Source: Pasteurella dagmatis
GTDB taxonomy: Bacteria > Pseudomonadota > Gammaproteobacteria > Enterobacterales > Pasteurellaceae
Length of the DNA stretch: 64,000 nt
Direction: 5' to 3'
Assembly: GCF_900186835.1 (NCBI RefSeq)
Contig: NZ_LT906448.1
Span: 930,001-994,000 of the forward strand
Positions 10,604 to 20,974 of the stretch are shown piece by piece. The notes below the pieces were generated by a model. It was not told the origin of the DNA and did no database searches. It saw only the letters and a list, made by a program, of their open reading frames with translations. The position numbers and the translations under genes are program-made. Numbering within the stretch: the first letter of the stretch is position 1; every line of letters begins with the position of its first letter.

Positions 10604-13600
10604 ATGCAGGTCAGCAGAAGAAAGTTCTTCAAGATCTGTGCAGGGGGAATGGCAGGAACGTCAGCTGCAATGTTGGGTTTTGCACCAGCAACCGCACTAG
10701 CAGCTCCTCGCGATTACAAATTATTACGTACACTTGAAACACGTAATACCTGCACATATTGTGCTGTAGGCTGTGGTATGTTGTTATACAGCCTTGGCGA
10801 TGGTGCAATGAATTCTAAAGGAAAATTAATTCACATCGAAGGGGATCCAGATCATCCTGTAAGCCGTGGTGCGCTTTGTCCAAAAGGTGCCGGCGCATTG
10901 GATTATGTAAACAGCGATCGCCGTGTAATGTACCCAGAAGTACGTGAACCAGGTTCAAATGAATGGAAACGTATTTCTTGGCACGAGGCAATCTCTCGTA
11001 TTTCTCGTCATATTAAAGATGACCGTGATACCAACTTCATTGAGAAAAATGAAGCAGGTGAAACAGTAAATCGTTGGATGACGGCAGGTTTCTTAGCCGG
11101 TTCAGCTTGTAGTAACGAAACGGGTATCTTAACGCAAAAATTCGTTCGTTCCCTCGGGATTATCTTTACAGACAACCAAGCGAGTATCTGACACGGACCA
11201 ACGGTAGCAAGTCTTGCTCCATCATTTGGTCGCGGTGCGATGACTAACCACTGGGTTGACATTAAAAACTCCGATCTCGTCATTGTAATGGGCGGTAATG
11301 CTGCGGAAGCTCACCCAGTTGGGTTCCGTTGGGCGATTGAAGCAAAAAAACAAAACAATGCAAAATTGATAGTCGTCGATCCACGTTTCAATCGTACTGC
11401 TTCAGTTGCTGACATTTATATGCCATTGCGTGCAGGTACGGATATTGCATTCTTATCAGGTGTTCTTCGCTATCTTTTAAATAATGATAAGATTCAACAC
11501 GAATACGTTAAACACTATACAAATGCAACGTTCTTAGTAAACGAAAACTTTAAATTTGAAGATGGTTTATTCTCTGGTTACGATCCTGAAACACGTAAAT
11601 ACGACCGTTCAACTTGGGGTTACCAATTTGATGAGGAAGGACAGCCAAAACGTGATATGACAATGCAAGATCCACGCTGTGTGATTAACTTGCTGAAAGA
11701 ACACGTTCAACGCTACACCCCAGAAATGGTGGAACGAATTACAGGTACTCCAAAAAAAGACTTCCAAATATTCTGTGAAGAAATTGCAAAAACTTCTGCA
11801 CCAGATAAAGCTGCAACCTTTCTATATGCGCTAGGTTGGACTCAGCATACTGTAGGCTCACAAAATATTCGTACTATGGCAATAATCCAATTGCTTTTAG
11901 GTAATATTGGTGTGTCTGGTGGTGGTGTAAACGCATTACGTGGTCACTCAAACGTACAAGGAATTACTGATTTAGGTTTATTCCCGAACCGTTTACCAGC
12001 GTATCTTCCATTACCAACGGAAGCGGATAAGAACTTAGAAGATTTCTTAAATCGTATTACGCCGAAAACCATGATGAAAGATCAGGTGAACTATTGGAAA
12101 AATACACCTAAGTTTATGGTAAGTATGCTCAAATCATTCTATGGTGACAAAGGCACTAAAGAGAATGAATTTGGTTACCACTATTTACCAAAACTACCAA
12201 AAGGCGGTACAGACCAATTCCGTTACATTGAGGATATGTATAACGGCAAAGTTAATGGTTTCTTCTGTCAAGGTATGAATCCTGTTGCATCATATGCAAA
12301 CTCACAAAAAATCATTAAAGCATTAAGTAAATTAAAATACTTAGTGATTTTCGATCCATTGATTACAGATACATCAGAATTTTGGAAAAACTACGGCGAA
12401 TTTAATGATGTAAAAACAGAAGAAATTCAAACCGAAGTATTCCGTTTACCGACAACTTGCTTCGTTGAAGAAGATGGTTCGATTGCCAATTCTGGTCGTT
12501 GGTTACAATGGCACTGGAAAGGTGCTGAACCACCAGGTGAAGCTAAAACGGACGGAGAAATTCTTTCGGAATTACGCGCAGAACTTATTCACCTTTATAA
12601 AACTGAAGGTGGAAAAGCACCACTTGAACCTTTAGAAGCAATGTCGTGGGATTATGCAAACCCATTAGAGCCAAAAGCGGAAGAAGTGGCTAAAGAAAAT
12701 AACGGATATGCATTAGAAGATCTCAAAGATGGCGATGGCAACATTATCTTGAAAAAAGGTCAATTGCTTTCTAGCTTTGGTCAAATGCGTGATGATGGTA
12801 CAACTTCCGGTGCTTGCTGGATCTATACGGGTCAATGGACAGAAAAAGGTAACCAAATGGCGAATCGTGATAATTCAGATCCGTCAAATTTAGGTAACAC
12901 ATTAGGCTGGGCATTTGCATGGCCATTAAACCGTCGTATTCTTTACAACCGAGCAGGTGTTGACTTAGCCGGTAATCCATTTAACCCAAAACGCCAATTA
13001 ATTAAATGGAATGGTAAAAATTGGAACTATGTAGATGTTGCTGACTATGGTGCAGCGCCACCGAATAGCCCTGTACTACCATTTATTATGCAACCAGAAG
13101 GTGTGAGTGGTTTATTCGTGCGTGAGCGTATGGCTGATGGTCCATTCCCAGAGCACTATGAACCAATGGAAACACCAATTGGCACAAATCCACTGCATCC
13201 AAATGTGGTTCAAAGTCCAGTTGCACGCATTTTACCAAGTGATAAAGCAGAACTTGGTACAAGTGTAGATTTCCCTTACGTGGGAACAACTTACCGCTTA
13301 ACAGAACATTTCCACTATTGGACAAAAAATGCATTGCTGAACGTAATTGCACAACCAGAACAATTTGTTGAAATTGGCGAAGCACTTGCAGCTGAAAAAG
13401 GTATTAAGCAAGGTGATGTGGTGAAAGTAAGCTCTAAACGTGGCTACATTAAAGCTGTTGCAGTGGTAACTAAACGTATTCGTGCGTTGGTTTCTGATGG
13501 TAAGCCAATTCATACTGTGGGTATTCCAATCCACTGGGGCTTCGCAGCAACAACTGGTGCCAAAAAAGGCTTTTTTGCCAATAATTTAACTGTTCGGACA

Positions 13601-13669
13601 GGTGATGCAAATACACAAACACCTGAATCAAAATGTATGTTAGTTAATATTGAAAAAGTGGGGGCATAA
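10604..13669 (+). CDS. fdnG: Formate dehydrogenase-N alpha subunit (selenoprotein)
   Basis: This is the catalytic molybdenum subunit of the membrane formate dehydrogenase that oxidises formate in the periplasm. The Tat signal [12 protein letters not shown] is at residues 3-14. A [4Fe-4S] site is formed by Cys50, Cys53, Cys57 and Cys92. Codon 196 is an in-frame TGA (11189-11191), read as selenocysteine. The residues on both sides (NQASI before, [10 protein letters not shown] after) match E. coli FdnG, whose Sec is also 196. The whole reading is 1021 residues. The ATG at 10604 is chosen over 10598 because it aligns with E. coli. A naive annotation would split this gene in two. Confidence 0.96.
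11189..11230 (+). promoter_or_regulatory. SECIS element of fdnG
   Basis: Immediately after the TGA codon, a GG-U-AGCA arm pairs with a TGCT-CC arm around the apical loop AGTCT. This is the shape of the bacterial SECIS hairpin that SelB binds. The first bases, TGACACGG, resemble the E. coli fdhF and fdnG elements. It lies entirely within the coding sequence. Confidence 0.85.
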
Positions 13670-13670
13670 A

Positions 13671-14576
13671 ATGGGTGTAGTTCAATCTCAAAACATTATT
13701 AAAGCCTCTGCAACTTCAGGTTTAACGCCTCCACCACACGTGCGTGAACATCAAGTTGAAGTGGCAAAATTAATCGATGTAACCACCTGTATTGGTTGTA
13801 AAGCCTGCCAGGTAGGTTGCTCGGAGTGGAATGACTTACGTGCAGAACCCGAAACTTGTGTTGGCGTATATGACAACCCAATCGATCTTAACGCAAAAGC
13901 GTGGACGGTAATGAAATTCAATGAAGTTGAAGAAAATGACCGATTAGAATGGCTGATCCGTAAAGATGGTTGTATGCACTGTACTGAACCCGGTTGCTTA
14001 AAAGCTTGTCCTGCACCAGGTGCAATTATTCAATATGCTAATGGTATTGTAGATTTTCAATCTGATAAATGTATTGGCTGTGGCTACTGTATCGCAGGCT
14101 GTCCATTTAATATTCCTCGTATTAACCAAGAAGATCATCGTGCTTATAAATGTACGCTCTGTTCTGACCGTGTTAATGTAGGCCAAGAGCCTGCTTGTGT
14201 GAAAACTTGTCCGACAGGTGCAATCCGTTTTGGTAGCAAAGAAGAAATGAAAGTCTATGCAGAAAAACGCATTCAAGACTTAAAATCTCGTGGCTATGAA
14301 AACGCTGGGTTATATGATCCCCAAGGAGTGGGTGGTACACACGTTATGTATGTATTACATCACGCAGATAAACCAGAATTATATTCAGGTTTACCAAAAG
14401 ATCCGAAAATTGACCCAACAATCACACTTTGGAAAGATGTTCTCAAACCAGTGGCAGCGATTGCAATGGGCGGCTTAGCACTCAGTGCGGCAGCACACTA
14501 TATTGCTATCGGTCCAAACACTGAAGAATTAGATGAACATCACGAAGAAGAAATCGAAGGAGGCAAAGATGAGTAA
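13671..14576 (+). CDS. fdxH: Formate dehydrogenase-N iron-sulfur beta subunit
   Basis: The beta subunit carries electrons from FdnG to the membrane cytochrome. Four ferredoxin-like cysteine clusters are visible: [11 protein letters not shown] at 40-50, [26 protein letters not shown] and CTLCSDR with CVKTCP. A single hydrophobic helix near the C-terminus ([19 protein letters not shown]) anchors it. The ATG at 13671 lies one base after the fdnG stop, preceded by GGGGG; an upstream in-frame start inside fdnG is less likely. At 301 residues it is close to E. coli FdnH (294). Confidence 0.95.
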   Translation: MGVVQSQNIIKASATSGLTPPPHVREHQVEVAKLIDVTTCIGCKACQVGCSEWNDLRAEPETCVGVYDNPIDLNAKAWTVMKFNEVEENDRLEWLIRKDGCMHCTEPGCLKACPAPGAIIQYANGIVDFQSDKCIGCGYCIAGCPFNIPRINQEDHRAYKCTLCSDRVNVGQEPACVKTCPTGAIRFGSKEEMKVYAEKRIQDLKSRGYENAGLYDPQGVGGTHVMYVLHHADKPELYSGLPKDPKIDPTITLWKDVLKPVAAIAMGGLALSAAAHYIAIGPNTEELDEHHEEEIEGGKDE

Positions 14577-15249
14577 TATCAAGATCAGTGACGATCAACG
14601 TATTGTTCGTCATAAATTGCCAGCTCGTTTAAGCCACTGGTTATTAGTGTTGTGTTTCTTCATCACTGGTTTATCTGGCTTAGCCTTTTTCTTCCCAGAT
14701 TTTTCGTGGTTAGTACAAATTTTAGGTACGCCACAACTAGCTCGAATGGTTCACCCATTTACTGGTATTGTGATGTTCTTCGCCTTCTTAAATATGGTGA
14801 GAATTTACTGGCATCACAATATTCCGGAAAAAAACGACTGGATTTGGTTAAAAAACATCCATGAAGTATTAAAAGGTAACGAACATGCAGTTTCAGACAA
14901 TGGTAAATATAACCTTGGTCAGAAAATGTTGTTCTGGACATTGATTTTAGCAATGTTCACCTTATTAATTACTGGTATTATTATGTGGCGTCAATATTTC
15001 GCTCATAACTTCTCAATTCCAGTGATTCGTATTGCGATCTTATTCCACTCAGCTTGTGCATTCTTATTATTCACAGGTATTATGGTCCATATGTATATGG
15101 CATTCTGGGTGAAAGGATCTATTCGTGGAATGGTGGAAGGCTGGGTAACTGTACGTTGGGCGAAAAAACATCACCCTCGTTGGTACCGCGAAGAAGTTCT
15201 ACCTGAACTCGAAAAAGAGCTAGCAGAAAAACAAAAATCTGCGAAGTAA
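14569..15249 (+). CDS. fdxI: Formate dehydrogenase cytochrome b556 gamma subunit
   Basis: The gamma subunit is a membrane di-heme cytochrome b that passes electrons to menaquinone. The 226-residue protein has four hydrophobic segments, with histidines in or beside them ([33 protein letters not shown]) that can ligate heme. The ATG at 14569 follows an AAGGAGG site and overlaps the last eight bases of fdxH, so the two are translationally coupled. A terminator made of two uptake signals follows at 15266. Confidence 0.93.
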   Translation: MSNIKISDDQRIVRHKLPARLSHWLLVLCFFITGLSGLAFFFPDFSWLVQILGTPQLARMVHPFTGIVMFFAFLNMVRIYWHHNIPEKNDWIWLKNIHEVLKGNEHAVSDNGKYNLGQKMLFWTLILAMFTLLITGIIMWRQYFAHNFSIPVIRIAILFHSACAFLLFTGIMVHMYMAFWVKGSIRGMVEGWVTVRWAKKHHPRWYREEVLPELEKELAEKQKSAK

Positions 15250-15265
15250 CAACTCGTTAAGCATT

Positions 15266-15296
15266 AAAGTGCGGTAAAATTTACCGCACTTTTGTT
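15266..15296 (+). terminator. USS-pair hairpin after fdxI
   Basis: Uptake signals at 15267-15275 and 15283-15291 form a 12-bp stem (15266-15277 with 15281-15292) with a three-base loop and a short T-rich tail. It lies between fdxI and fdhE, so fdhE is expressed by read-through or from its own promoter. Confidence 0.7.
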
Positions 15297-15349
15297 TATA
15301 CCCAACCACATTGCGCATTTCTGCAATGTATAAAAGAAGCTAAGATATT

Positions 15350-16273
15350 ATGAGCATCCGAATTCTACCTGATACTGAAATTAAACAAGCAGCAAGTTCG
15401 TTCCATCACCCACAATTATTGTTTGCCAACCCGAAAAATTTATATCAACGTCGTGCCGATCGTTTCACAACATTGGCTAAAGCGCATCCTTTAGAAGACT
15501 ATCTCAATTTTGCCAGCCAAGTGGCACAAGCTCAATTAGCAGTGTTACAACAAAAACCGATTGAGAAAGATCCACACTTAGATGAAAGCGTATTGACGGA
15601 AGAAAAGTTAGCAGAACAGCCTTTGCACTTTAAAAATTGGCAGCGTTCGCCTGTTTGGCAAGAATTACTTTATGCGATTTTAGAAGAAGTTAAACCGCAC
15701 GCCAATGACACTATTCTATCGACAATTGAAGATTTACAAAAAATCGCAAGTAGCGAATTAGAACAACTTGCTGATGATTTACTTGCACAAAATTTCTCAC
15801 AAGTGCCAAGCGATAAAGCGTTATTCCTTTGGGCTGCACTGTCTTTATATTGGCTTCAACTTGTGCAACAAATTCCACATTCAAGCCATAGAGAAAGCGG
15901 TGAAAACTTACATCTTTGCCCGATTTGTGGATCTTCGCCAGTAGCGAGTGTAATTCACTTTGGTAGTGAACAAGGTTTACGTTACCTTCATTGCTCTCTT
16001 TGTGAAAGTGAATGGAATATGGTGCGATCAAAATGTACCAATTGCGATCAAACTGGTAAGTTAAATTATTGGTCATTAGATAGCGAAATGGCAGCGGTTA
16101 AAGCCGAAACATGTGGCGATTGCCATAGCTATTTGAAAGTAGTTTACCAAGAAAAAGATCCAAAAGTAGAACCTGTTGCTGATGATTTAGCGAGTCTATT
16201 TTTAGATGTAGAAATGGAAGAAAAAGGCTTTCAGCGTAGTGGGTTAAACCCATTCTTATTCTCAAACGAATAA
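15350..16273 (+). CDS. fdhE: Formate dehydrogenase maturation protein FdhE
   Basis: FdhE is a rubredoxin-like cytoplasmic protein needed to assemble respiratory formate dehydrogenases before Tat export. Four CxxC motifs typical of the family lie in the C-terminal half: CPIC, CSLC, CTNC and CGDC, between about residues 184 and 261. The length (307) matches E. coli FdhE (309). It is last in the formate dehydrogenase group and shares its strand, about 100 bases after fdxI. Confidence 0.95.
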   Translation: MSIRILPDTEIKQAASSFHHPQLLFANPKNLYQRRADRFTTLAKAHPLEDYLNFASQVAQAQLAVLQQKPIEKDPHLDESVLTEEKLAEQPLHFKNWQRSPVWQELLYAILEEVKPHANDTILSTIEDLQKIASSELEQLADDLLAQNFSQVPSDKALFLWAALSLYWLQLVQQIPHSSHRESGENLHLCPICGSSPVASVIHFGSEQGLRYLHCSLCESEWNMVRSKCTNCDQTGKLNYWSLDSEMAAVKAETCGDCHSYLKVVYQEKDPKVEPVADDLASLFLDVEMEEKGFQRSGLNPFLFSNE

Positions 16274-16288
16274 TTTACTTCAATAAAA

Positions 16289-16320
16289 ATGGTTAGAAAT
16301 CATTACTGATTTCTAACCAT
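16289..16320 (-). terminator. Terminator of the MliC-like gene
   Basis: A 14-bp perfect stem (16289-16302 with 16307-16320) has a four-base loop. Five A at 16284-16288 read as a T run on the minus strand. It lies between the convergent fdhE and MliC-like genes and may stop transcripts from both sides, but the T run favours the minus strand. Confidence 0.8.
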
Positions 16321-16359
16321 ATAAAATCTCTATGTTTGATTTTGTCTATTTAATTTGAA

Positions 16360-16716
16360 TTATTCAGTCACACAATTCTTAAGGATTGCCTTACCATCAC
16401 CAAATAAGCTTGCAGTATTACCTTTTGTTTTAAGCTCATAAGTATAATTTTTATTAATCGCTTTATAGTTTGCACCAGAAGCCGTATTTTCGATTTCAAG
16501 AGGAGTCATTTCATCCACTTGATTGATAATCGCAAAAGAATTTTTATCTGTATTGATAAAAATCACATCTAAAGTCTTTTTACCTTCGCAACTGTAAATA
16601 ATTTTGCTCAACTCACCTTTTGAACTATTTTCTATAATACTTGCTTGTGCAGAAATTGCAGTTAAAGATAAGGCTGCTGCCACTGTTGCAATAAGTGTTG
16701 CTTTATTTAATTTCAT
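16360..16716 (-). CDS. Periplasmic MliC/PliC-like lysozyme inhibitor
   Basis: The 118-residue protein begins with a signal peptide (MKLNKATLIATVAAALSL, probable cut after AQA). There is no lipobox cysteine, so it is expected to be periplasmic. The mature part fits the MliC fold: an early YSCEGKKTLDV strand, the conserved SGANY loop and a final C-terminal cysteine (LKNC), giving one likely disulfide. Family members inhibit c-type lysozyme. The start at 16716 follows TAGGAGT; the open frame further upstream (to 17046) is probably not translated. The function is inferred from pattern only. Confidence 0.75.
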   Translation of the reverse strand: MKLNKATLIATVAAALSLTAISAQASIIENSSKGELSKIIYSCEGKKTLDVIFINTDKNSFAIINQVDEMTPLEIENTASGANYKAINKNYTYELKTKGNTASLFGDGKAILKNCVTE

Positions 16717-16967
16717 AAATACTCCTATAAAGTTTATCACGCTCATAAGCGCACTTCCTTTGACTTTACTATATGAAAAAAAGTTCGCTAAGAATAATTC
16801 CTTCAATAAAATTTTACTTAAGCTACAGACTAACAATACGATAAAAAGTAAAAGAACCAATGATTTTTGATGAAAAAAAGCATACAATACAACCCACATT
16901 TGCACCTTAGCTAAAATCTTGATAAAGTGCGGTAAGATTTGTGCGAATTTAATATATAGGAATAAAA
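16717..16967. other. Intergenic region between mliC-like gene and accA
   Basis: These 251 bases are AT-rich and separate divergent genes. They hold one uptake signal at 16925-16933 and the accA ribosome site (TAGGAA before 16968). I see no other gene or strong hairpin here. Confidence 0.5.
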
Positions 16968-17921
16968 ATGAGCCAAGAATATTTAGATTTTGAATTACCG
17001 ATCGCAGAACTTGAAGCAAAAATCGAGTCACTTCGTTCTGTAGCAAGCCAAGACGATGGAATCAACTTGGATGATGAAATTGCCCGCTTACAAAAGAAAA
17101 GCGCAGAACTTACTCAAAAAACCTTTGCAAATTTAGATGCGTGGCAAGTATCAAAAATGGCTCGCCACCCAAATCGCCCTTACACTCTGGATTATATTGA
17201 ACGTATTTTTACCGAATTTGAAGAATTAGCTGGTGATCGTGCATTTGCTGATGATAAAGCTATTGTTGGTGGTTTAGCGCGTTTAGATGGTAAACCAGTA
17301 ATGGTGATTGGTCACCAAAAAGGCCGTACTGTAAAAGATAAAGTAAAACGTAACTTTGGTATGCCCGCACCAGAAGGCTATCGCAAAGCATTACGTTTAA
17401 TGCAAATGGCAGAACGCTTTAACTTACCTATCATTACATTTATTGATACACCAGGTGCTTATCCTGGTGTTGGCGCAGAAGAGCGTGGGCAATCAGAAGC
17501 AATTGCACGTAATTTACGAGAAATGTCATTGTTAAAAGTGCCTGTGATCTGTACTGTTATTGGTGAAGGTGGTTCTGGTGGTGCATTGGCAATCGGTGTC
17601 GGCGACAAAGTGAATATGTTGCAATACAGTACTTATTCTGTCATCTCACCTGAAGGCTGTGCTTCTATTTTGTGGAAGAGTGCAGACAAAGCGTCAACTG
17701 CGGCAGAAGTAATGGGCTTAACTGCAAGCCGCTTAAAAGAATTAAACCTAATCGATAATATCGTTGAAGAGCCACTTGGTGGGGCACATCGTGATTTTGA
17801 TGTAATGGCACAAAATCTAAAACGACGTTTATTAGATGATTTAAAAGATCTTGAAATGCTTGACCAAGATAATTTATTACATCGTCGTTATCACCGCTTG
17901 ATGGATTACGGCTATTGCTAA
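16968..17921 (+). CDS. accA: Acetyl-CoA carboxylase carboxyltransferase alpha subunit
   Basis: AccA, with AccD, transfers the carboxyl group to acetyl-CoA to make malonyl-CoA for fatty acid synthesis. The 317-residue length is that of the family (E. coli 319). Conserved stretches include [12 protein letters not shown], the crotonase-like core [19 protein letters not shown], and [15 protein letters not shown] near residue 200. It is followed by a hairpin of two uptake signals. Confidence 0.97.
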   Translation: MSQEYLDFELPIAELEAKIESLRSVASQDDGINLDDEIARLQKKSAELTQKTFANLDAWQVSKMARHPNRPYTLDYIERIFTEFEELAGDRAFADDKAIVGGLARLDGKPVMVIGHQKGRTVKDKVKRNFGMPAPEGYRKALRLMQMAERFNLPIITFIDTPGAYPGVGAEERGQSEAIARNLREMSLLKVPVICTVIGEGGSGGALAIGVGDKVNMLQYSTYSVISPEGCASILWKSADKASTAAEVMGLTASRLKELNLIDNIVEEPLGGAHRDFDVMAQNLKRRLLDDLKDLEMLDQDNLLHRRYHRLMDYGYC

Positions 17922-17932
17922 ATCTTTAACTA

Positions 17933-17963
17933 AAAAGTGCGGTAAAAATACCGCACTTTTTTT
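17933..17963 (+). terminator. accA terminator from an uptake-signal pair
   Basis: Signals at 17935-17943 and 17950-17958 make a 12-bp stem with an AAAA loop, followed by T residues. The ribosome site of the next gene (GGAGAG) begins immediately after, so the terminator and the next leader are tightly packed. Confidence 0.8.
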
Positions 17964-17973
17964 GGAGAGCATT

Positions 17974-18687
17974 ATGCGTTTCGTTCTATTCTTCTTATCT
18001 GCTATTTTCTTTTCAAGTTACTCGCCCCTCACTTTTGCTGACCAATATCAATTCTCATTTGAACCTCGTGAATTGACTCAACCAGTAATGATGAAAGCCC
18101 AATTTATTAAGAAAATGATGTTGAATAAACAAGAAATTGACCTTTATCAAACAGAATACGAAGATAATATTGAGGGTGGCTGGTTAAAAAGCGCGATTAC
18201 TCAATTCTCAACCAAACTAAAAGCAGAAACACTGGCACATTTTGATCTCTACGCAATGCCCTATGAGCAAATGTTATTAGTGCCAAAAGGCTGGCAATTA
18301 CTCAATGGCGCTGTAGGTGCAAACGGCTCAACATCTTATGTCTTTGTACCGAAAGAAGGTCGTGGACATTTTTCCTATTATCACGCAGCAAGTTGTATGG
18401 GCTGTGCAATGATGGCCGCTTCAATATTCTTTCCTGAAGCGAAAAAAGATGCCAAAGAGAATGACTTTTTATTTTACGACAGCACCAATCTCCCTATTTC
18501 ACAGGTGTCGCTCAATCCACATTTAATTGCCTATCAAGTGAATCAAGGTAAAAAACGACTTGATGGTGTTGCCTATTATAATATCAACGAAGATTCCCCA
18601 TTTTGGCAAGCTGAAATCAGCTTACCTGAAAATCAACAAAAATTAGCGACTCCGCTACTTAATCAATTTATTCGAAAAGGAAACTAG
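17974..18687 (+). CDS. Exported protein, DUF4850-like
   Basis: The 237-residue protein has a clear signal peptide ([15 protein letters not shown], cut near TFA). I recognise the pattern of DUF4850, whose function is unknown: [19 protein letters not shown] near 115, followed by the cysteine pair [10 protein letters not shown] near 147. The two cysteines in CMGC could form a disulfide or bind metal. The ATG at 17974 has GGAGAG upstream. The gene is one base from pdxY and probably shares its transcript, but that alone does not suggest a role. Confidence 0.6.
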   Translation: MRFVLFFLSAIFFSSYSPLTFADQYQFSFEPRELTQPVMMKAQFIKKMMLNKQEIDLYQTEYEDNIEGGWLKSAITQFSTKLKAETLAHFDLYAMPYEQMLLVPKGWQLLNGAVGANGSTSYVFVPKEGRGHFSYYHAASCMGCAMMAASIFFPEAKKDAKENDFLFYDSTNLPISQVSLNPHLIAYQVNQGKKRLDGVAYYNINEDSPFWQAEISLPENQQKLATPLLNQFIRKGN

Positions 18688-18688
18688 A

Positions 18689-19549
18689 ATGAAGCACGTT
18701 CTGTCAATACAATCCCACGTCGTTTATGGCTATGCAGGCAATAAATCAGCGACTTTTCCTATGCAGCTTTTAGGCATTGATGTCTGGGCATTGAATACTG
18801 TTCAATTTTCCAACCATACGCAATATGGTAAATGGACAGGGATGGTCATTCCTAAAGAACAAATTGGTGAGATTGTACGTGGCATTGATGCCATTGACTC
18901 TCTGCACTTATGTGATGCTGTTGTATCTGGCTACATTGGCTCCGCAGAACAAGTTGAAGAAATTATCAACGCTGTTCGTTTTGTAAAATCGAAAAATCCA
19001 AACGCACTCTATTTATGCGATCCTGTAATGGGTCACCCTGATAAAGGCTGCATTGTGGCAGACGGTGTGAAAGAAGGCTTAGTGAATTTAGCGATGGCTG
19101 AAGCCGATCTAATCACGCCAAATTTAGTGGAATTACGCGAGTTAAGTGGTCTACCTGTTGAAAATTTCGAACAAGCATTAGAAGCCGTGAAAGTTATCTT
19201 ATCTAAAGGTCCTAAAAAAGTACTTGTTAAACATTTAAGTAAAGTGGGTAAAGATGCCACACAATTTGAAATGCTATTAGCAAATCAAGACGGTATGTGG
19301 CATATCAGCCGTCCATTACACCAATTCAAAAAAGAACCTGTTGGTGTAGGAGACTTAACTGCAGGCTTGTTTATCGCAAATCTACTTAATGGTAAATCTG
19401 ACATCGAGGCTTTTGAGCATACAGCCAATGCAGTAAATGATGTAATGACCGTTACACAGCAAAAAGATAACTATGAATTACAAATTATCGCTGCACGTGA
19501 TTACATTATGACCCCCGTTAGCCAATATAAAGCCGTAAAAATTGCTTAG
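18689..19549 (+). CDS. pdxY: Pyridoxal kinase PdxY
   Basis: PdxY phosphorylates pyridoxal in the vitamin B6 salvage pathway. It belongs to the ribokinase-like superfamily. The N-terminal [19 protein letters not shown] segment and the C-terminal [10 protein letters not shown] motif (GxGD, with the catalytic aspartate) are both present. Its length of 286 equals that of E. coli PdxY (287). It starts one base after the upstream exported protein and ends in a good terminator. Confidence 0.95.
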   Translation: MKHVLSIQSHVVYGYAGNKSATFPMQLLGIDVWALNTVQFSNHTQYGKWTGMVIPKEQIGEIVRGIDAIDSLHLCDAVVSGYIGSAEQVEEIINAVRFVKSKNPNALYLCDPVMGHPDKGCIVADGVKEGLVNLAMAEADLITPNLVELRELSGLPVENFEQALEAVKVILSKGPKKVLVKHLSKVGKDATQFEMLLANQDGMWHISRPLHQFKKEPVGVGDLTAGLFIANLLNGKSDIEAFEHTANAVNDVMTVTQQKDNYELQIIAARDYIMTPVSQYKAVKIA

Positions 19550-19560
19550 TCCGAAACAAA

Positions 19561-19590
19561 AAGGGCGTTACAATTAACGCCCTTTACTTT
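19561..19590 (+). terminator. pdxY terminator
   Basis: A 10-bp GC-rich stem (19561-19570 with 19575-19584) has a CAAT loop and a T-rich tail. It lies 12 bases after the pdxY stop and just before the tilS start at 19605. Confidence 0.85.
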
Positions 19591-19604
19591 TATCTCACAC
19601 GTTT

Positions 19605-20912
19605 ATGTTATTAACAAAATTCCAAGCCCAAATTGATAAATACGCCTCAACACAAAAGCAATTTTTAATTGGTTTTAGTGGTGGTTTGGACTCCACCGCC
19701 TTACTTCTGCTATTCACAAAACTTCGTGAAAATCGACCGCACTTACAAATGCGTGCCATTCATATTCATCACGGTTTGAGTGCAAACGCAGATAGTTGGA
19801 CAGAACACTGCAAACAAATTTGTGAACAGTTAAACGTGCCATTAATTATTGAAAAAGTGCGGGTAGATACCTGTAATGGCATTGAGGCGGGGGCGCGTGA
19901 AGCACGATATCAAGCTATATCACAACATATTTTACCTGATGAGATTTTAGCGACTGCACATCATCTACAAGATCAAACAGAAACATTTTTTCTTGCCTTA
20001 AAACGTGGAAGTGGTTTGCAAGGATTGGGGGCGATGCAATTACAAAGCACAGTCTATAATTTGCCGGTTTTTCGCCCTCTACTCCATTTTACTCGCCCCG
20101 AATTAGAGCAATTTGTGCAAGCCACAAAATTGGATTGGGTGGAAGATGAAAGCAATCGTGATAACCGCTATGAACGCAATTTTCTGCGTAATGAAATTTT
20201 ACCTGAACTACGTCAACGCTGGGCGCATTTTGATTTAGCAGTGCAACGTTCTGCACAGCATTGTTTTGAACAACAGCAATTAATCAATGAATTATTAGCC
20301 GATGAGTTTGCACAAAACTTTGATAAAACTGACCGCTCTTTCAGTATTCAACAATTCGCACAATATTCTGCGACCAAGCAGAAAGCGTTATTGCGCTTAT
20401 GGCTCAATGAATGGCAATTGCCAATGCCCTCATTAGTGCAACTTGAACAGATTATTCAGGATGTCATTTTTGCCAGATCTGATAGCAATCCATTATTCCA
20501 ATTAGGTGAAAAGGTTGTTCGTCGTCATCAACAAAAATTGTATTTAACGCCACAATTTACGGATATTTCAACCCATAAAGTCGACATTAAAATAGGTGAA
20601 ACAGTTTGCTTACCTGATAATTTAGGCACATTAACGCTTACGCAGCAAGCCGATAAATTACTTGTACAGTGGAAAAATAAACAGCTTGTGACTCAAAAGT
20701 TACCTTTCACAAACTCCCCGATTCAAATACGTTTTAGCTACTCTAGCAAAATTCGTTTAACAGAAAAATCCGCCAATAAAGAAATGAAGAAGATTTGGCA
20801 ACACTTTAATGTGCCAGTGTGGCAACGCCAACGTATTCCATTGATTTTCTATGGTGATAAGCTCAAAAGTGCGGTCGGTTTGTTTGAAGTTTTCGATGAA
20901 AATAACGAATAA
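19605..20912 (+). CDS. tilS: tRNA(Ile)-lysidine synthetase TilS
   Basis: TilS adds lysine to C34 of the tRNA-Ile that reads AUA. The PP-loop SGGLDS is at 25-30 ([12 protein letters not shown]). The [11 protein letters not shown] segment and the C-terminal TilS substrate-binding region follow. The length of 435 is close to E. coli TilS (432). The ribosome site is weak. Uptake signals lie at 19736-19744 and 20867-20875, with the variant AAGAGCGGT at 20332-20340. It converges on the purine permease gene. Confidence 0.95.
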   Translation: MLLTKFQAQIDKYASTQKQFLIGFSGGLDSTALLLLFTKLRENRPHLQMRAIHIHHGLSANADSWTEHCKQICEQLNVPLIIEKVRVDTCNGIEAGAREARYQAISQHILPDEILATAHHLQDQTETFFLALKRGSGLQGLGAMQLQSTVYNLPVFRPLLHFTRPELEQFVQATKLDWVEDESNRDNRYERNFLRNEILPELRQRWAHFDLAVQRSAQHCFEQQQLINELLADEFAQNFDKTDRSFSIQQFAQYSATKQKALLRLWLNEWQLPMPSLVQLEQIIQDVIFARSDSNPLFQLGEKVVRRHQQKLYLTPQFTDISTHKVDIKIGETVCLPDNLGTLTLTQQADKLLVQWKNKQLVTQKLPFTNSPIQIRFSYSSKIRLTEKSANKEMKKIWQHFNVPVWQRQRIPLIFYGDKLKSAVGLFEVFDENNE

Positions 20913-20921
20913 GGAAAAAAT

Positions 20922-20951
20922 AAGGGCAGAATATTCTGCCCTTTGTTTTAT
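20922..20951. terminator. Bidirectional terminator between tilS and the purine permease gene
   Basis: The perfect 18-base palindrome GGGCAGAATATTCTGCCC (20924-20941) lies between convergent genes, with A-rich sequence before and T-rich sequence after. It can therefore end transcripts from both strands. Confidence 0.8.
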
Positions 20952-20974
20952 TTTAGCAAGTTCGGTGAAACGAA

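Noticed and set aside
10598-11191. Truncated 197-residue formate dehydrogenase alpha gene followed by a separate 809-residue gene at 11240
   Set aside because: Both are in the same frame, the TGA lies at the known Sec196 position and is followed by a SECIS-like hairpin, so they form one selenoprotein gene.
16717-17046. Long hydrophobic extension of the MliC-like protein (228 residues)
   Set aside because: It runs through the accA leader and start; the internal ATG at 16716 with TAGGAGT and a normal signal peptide is a better start.
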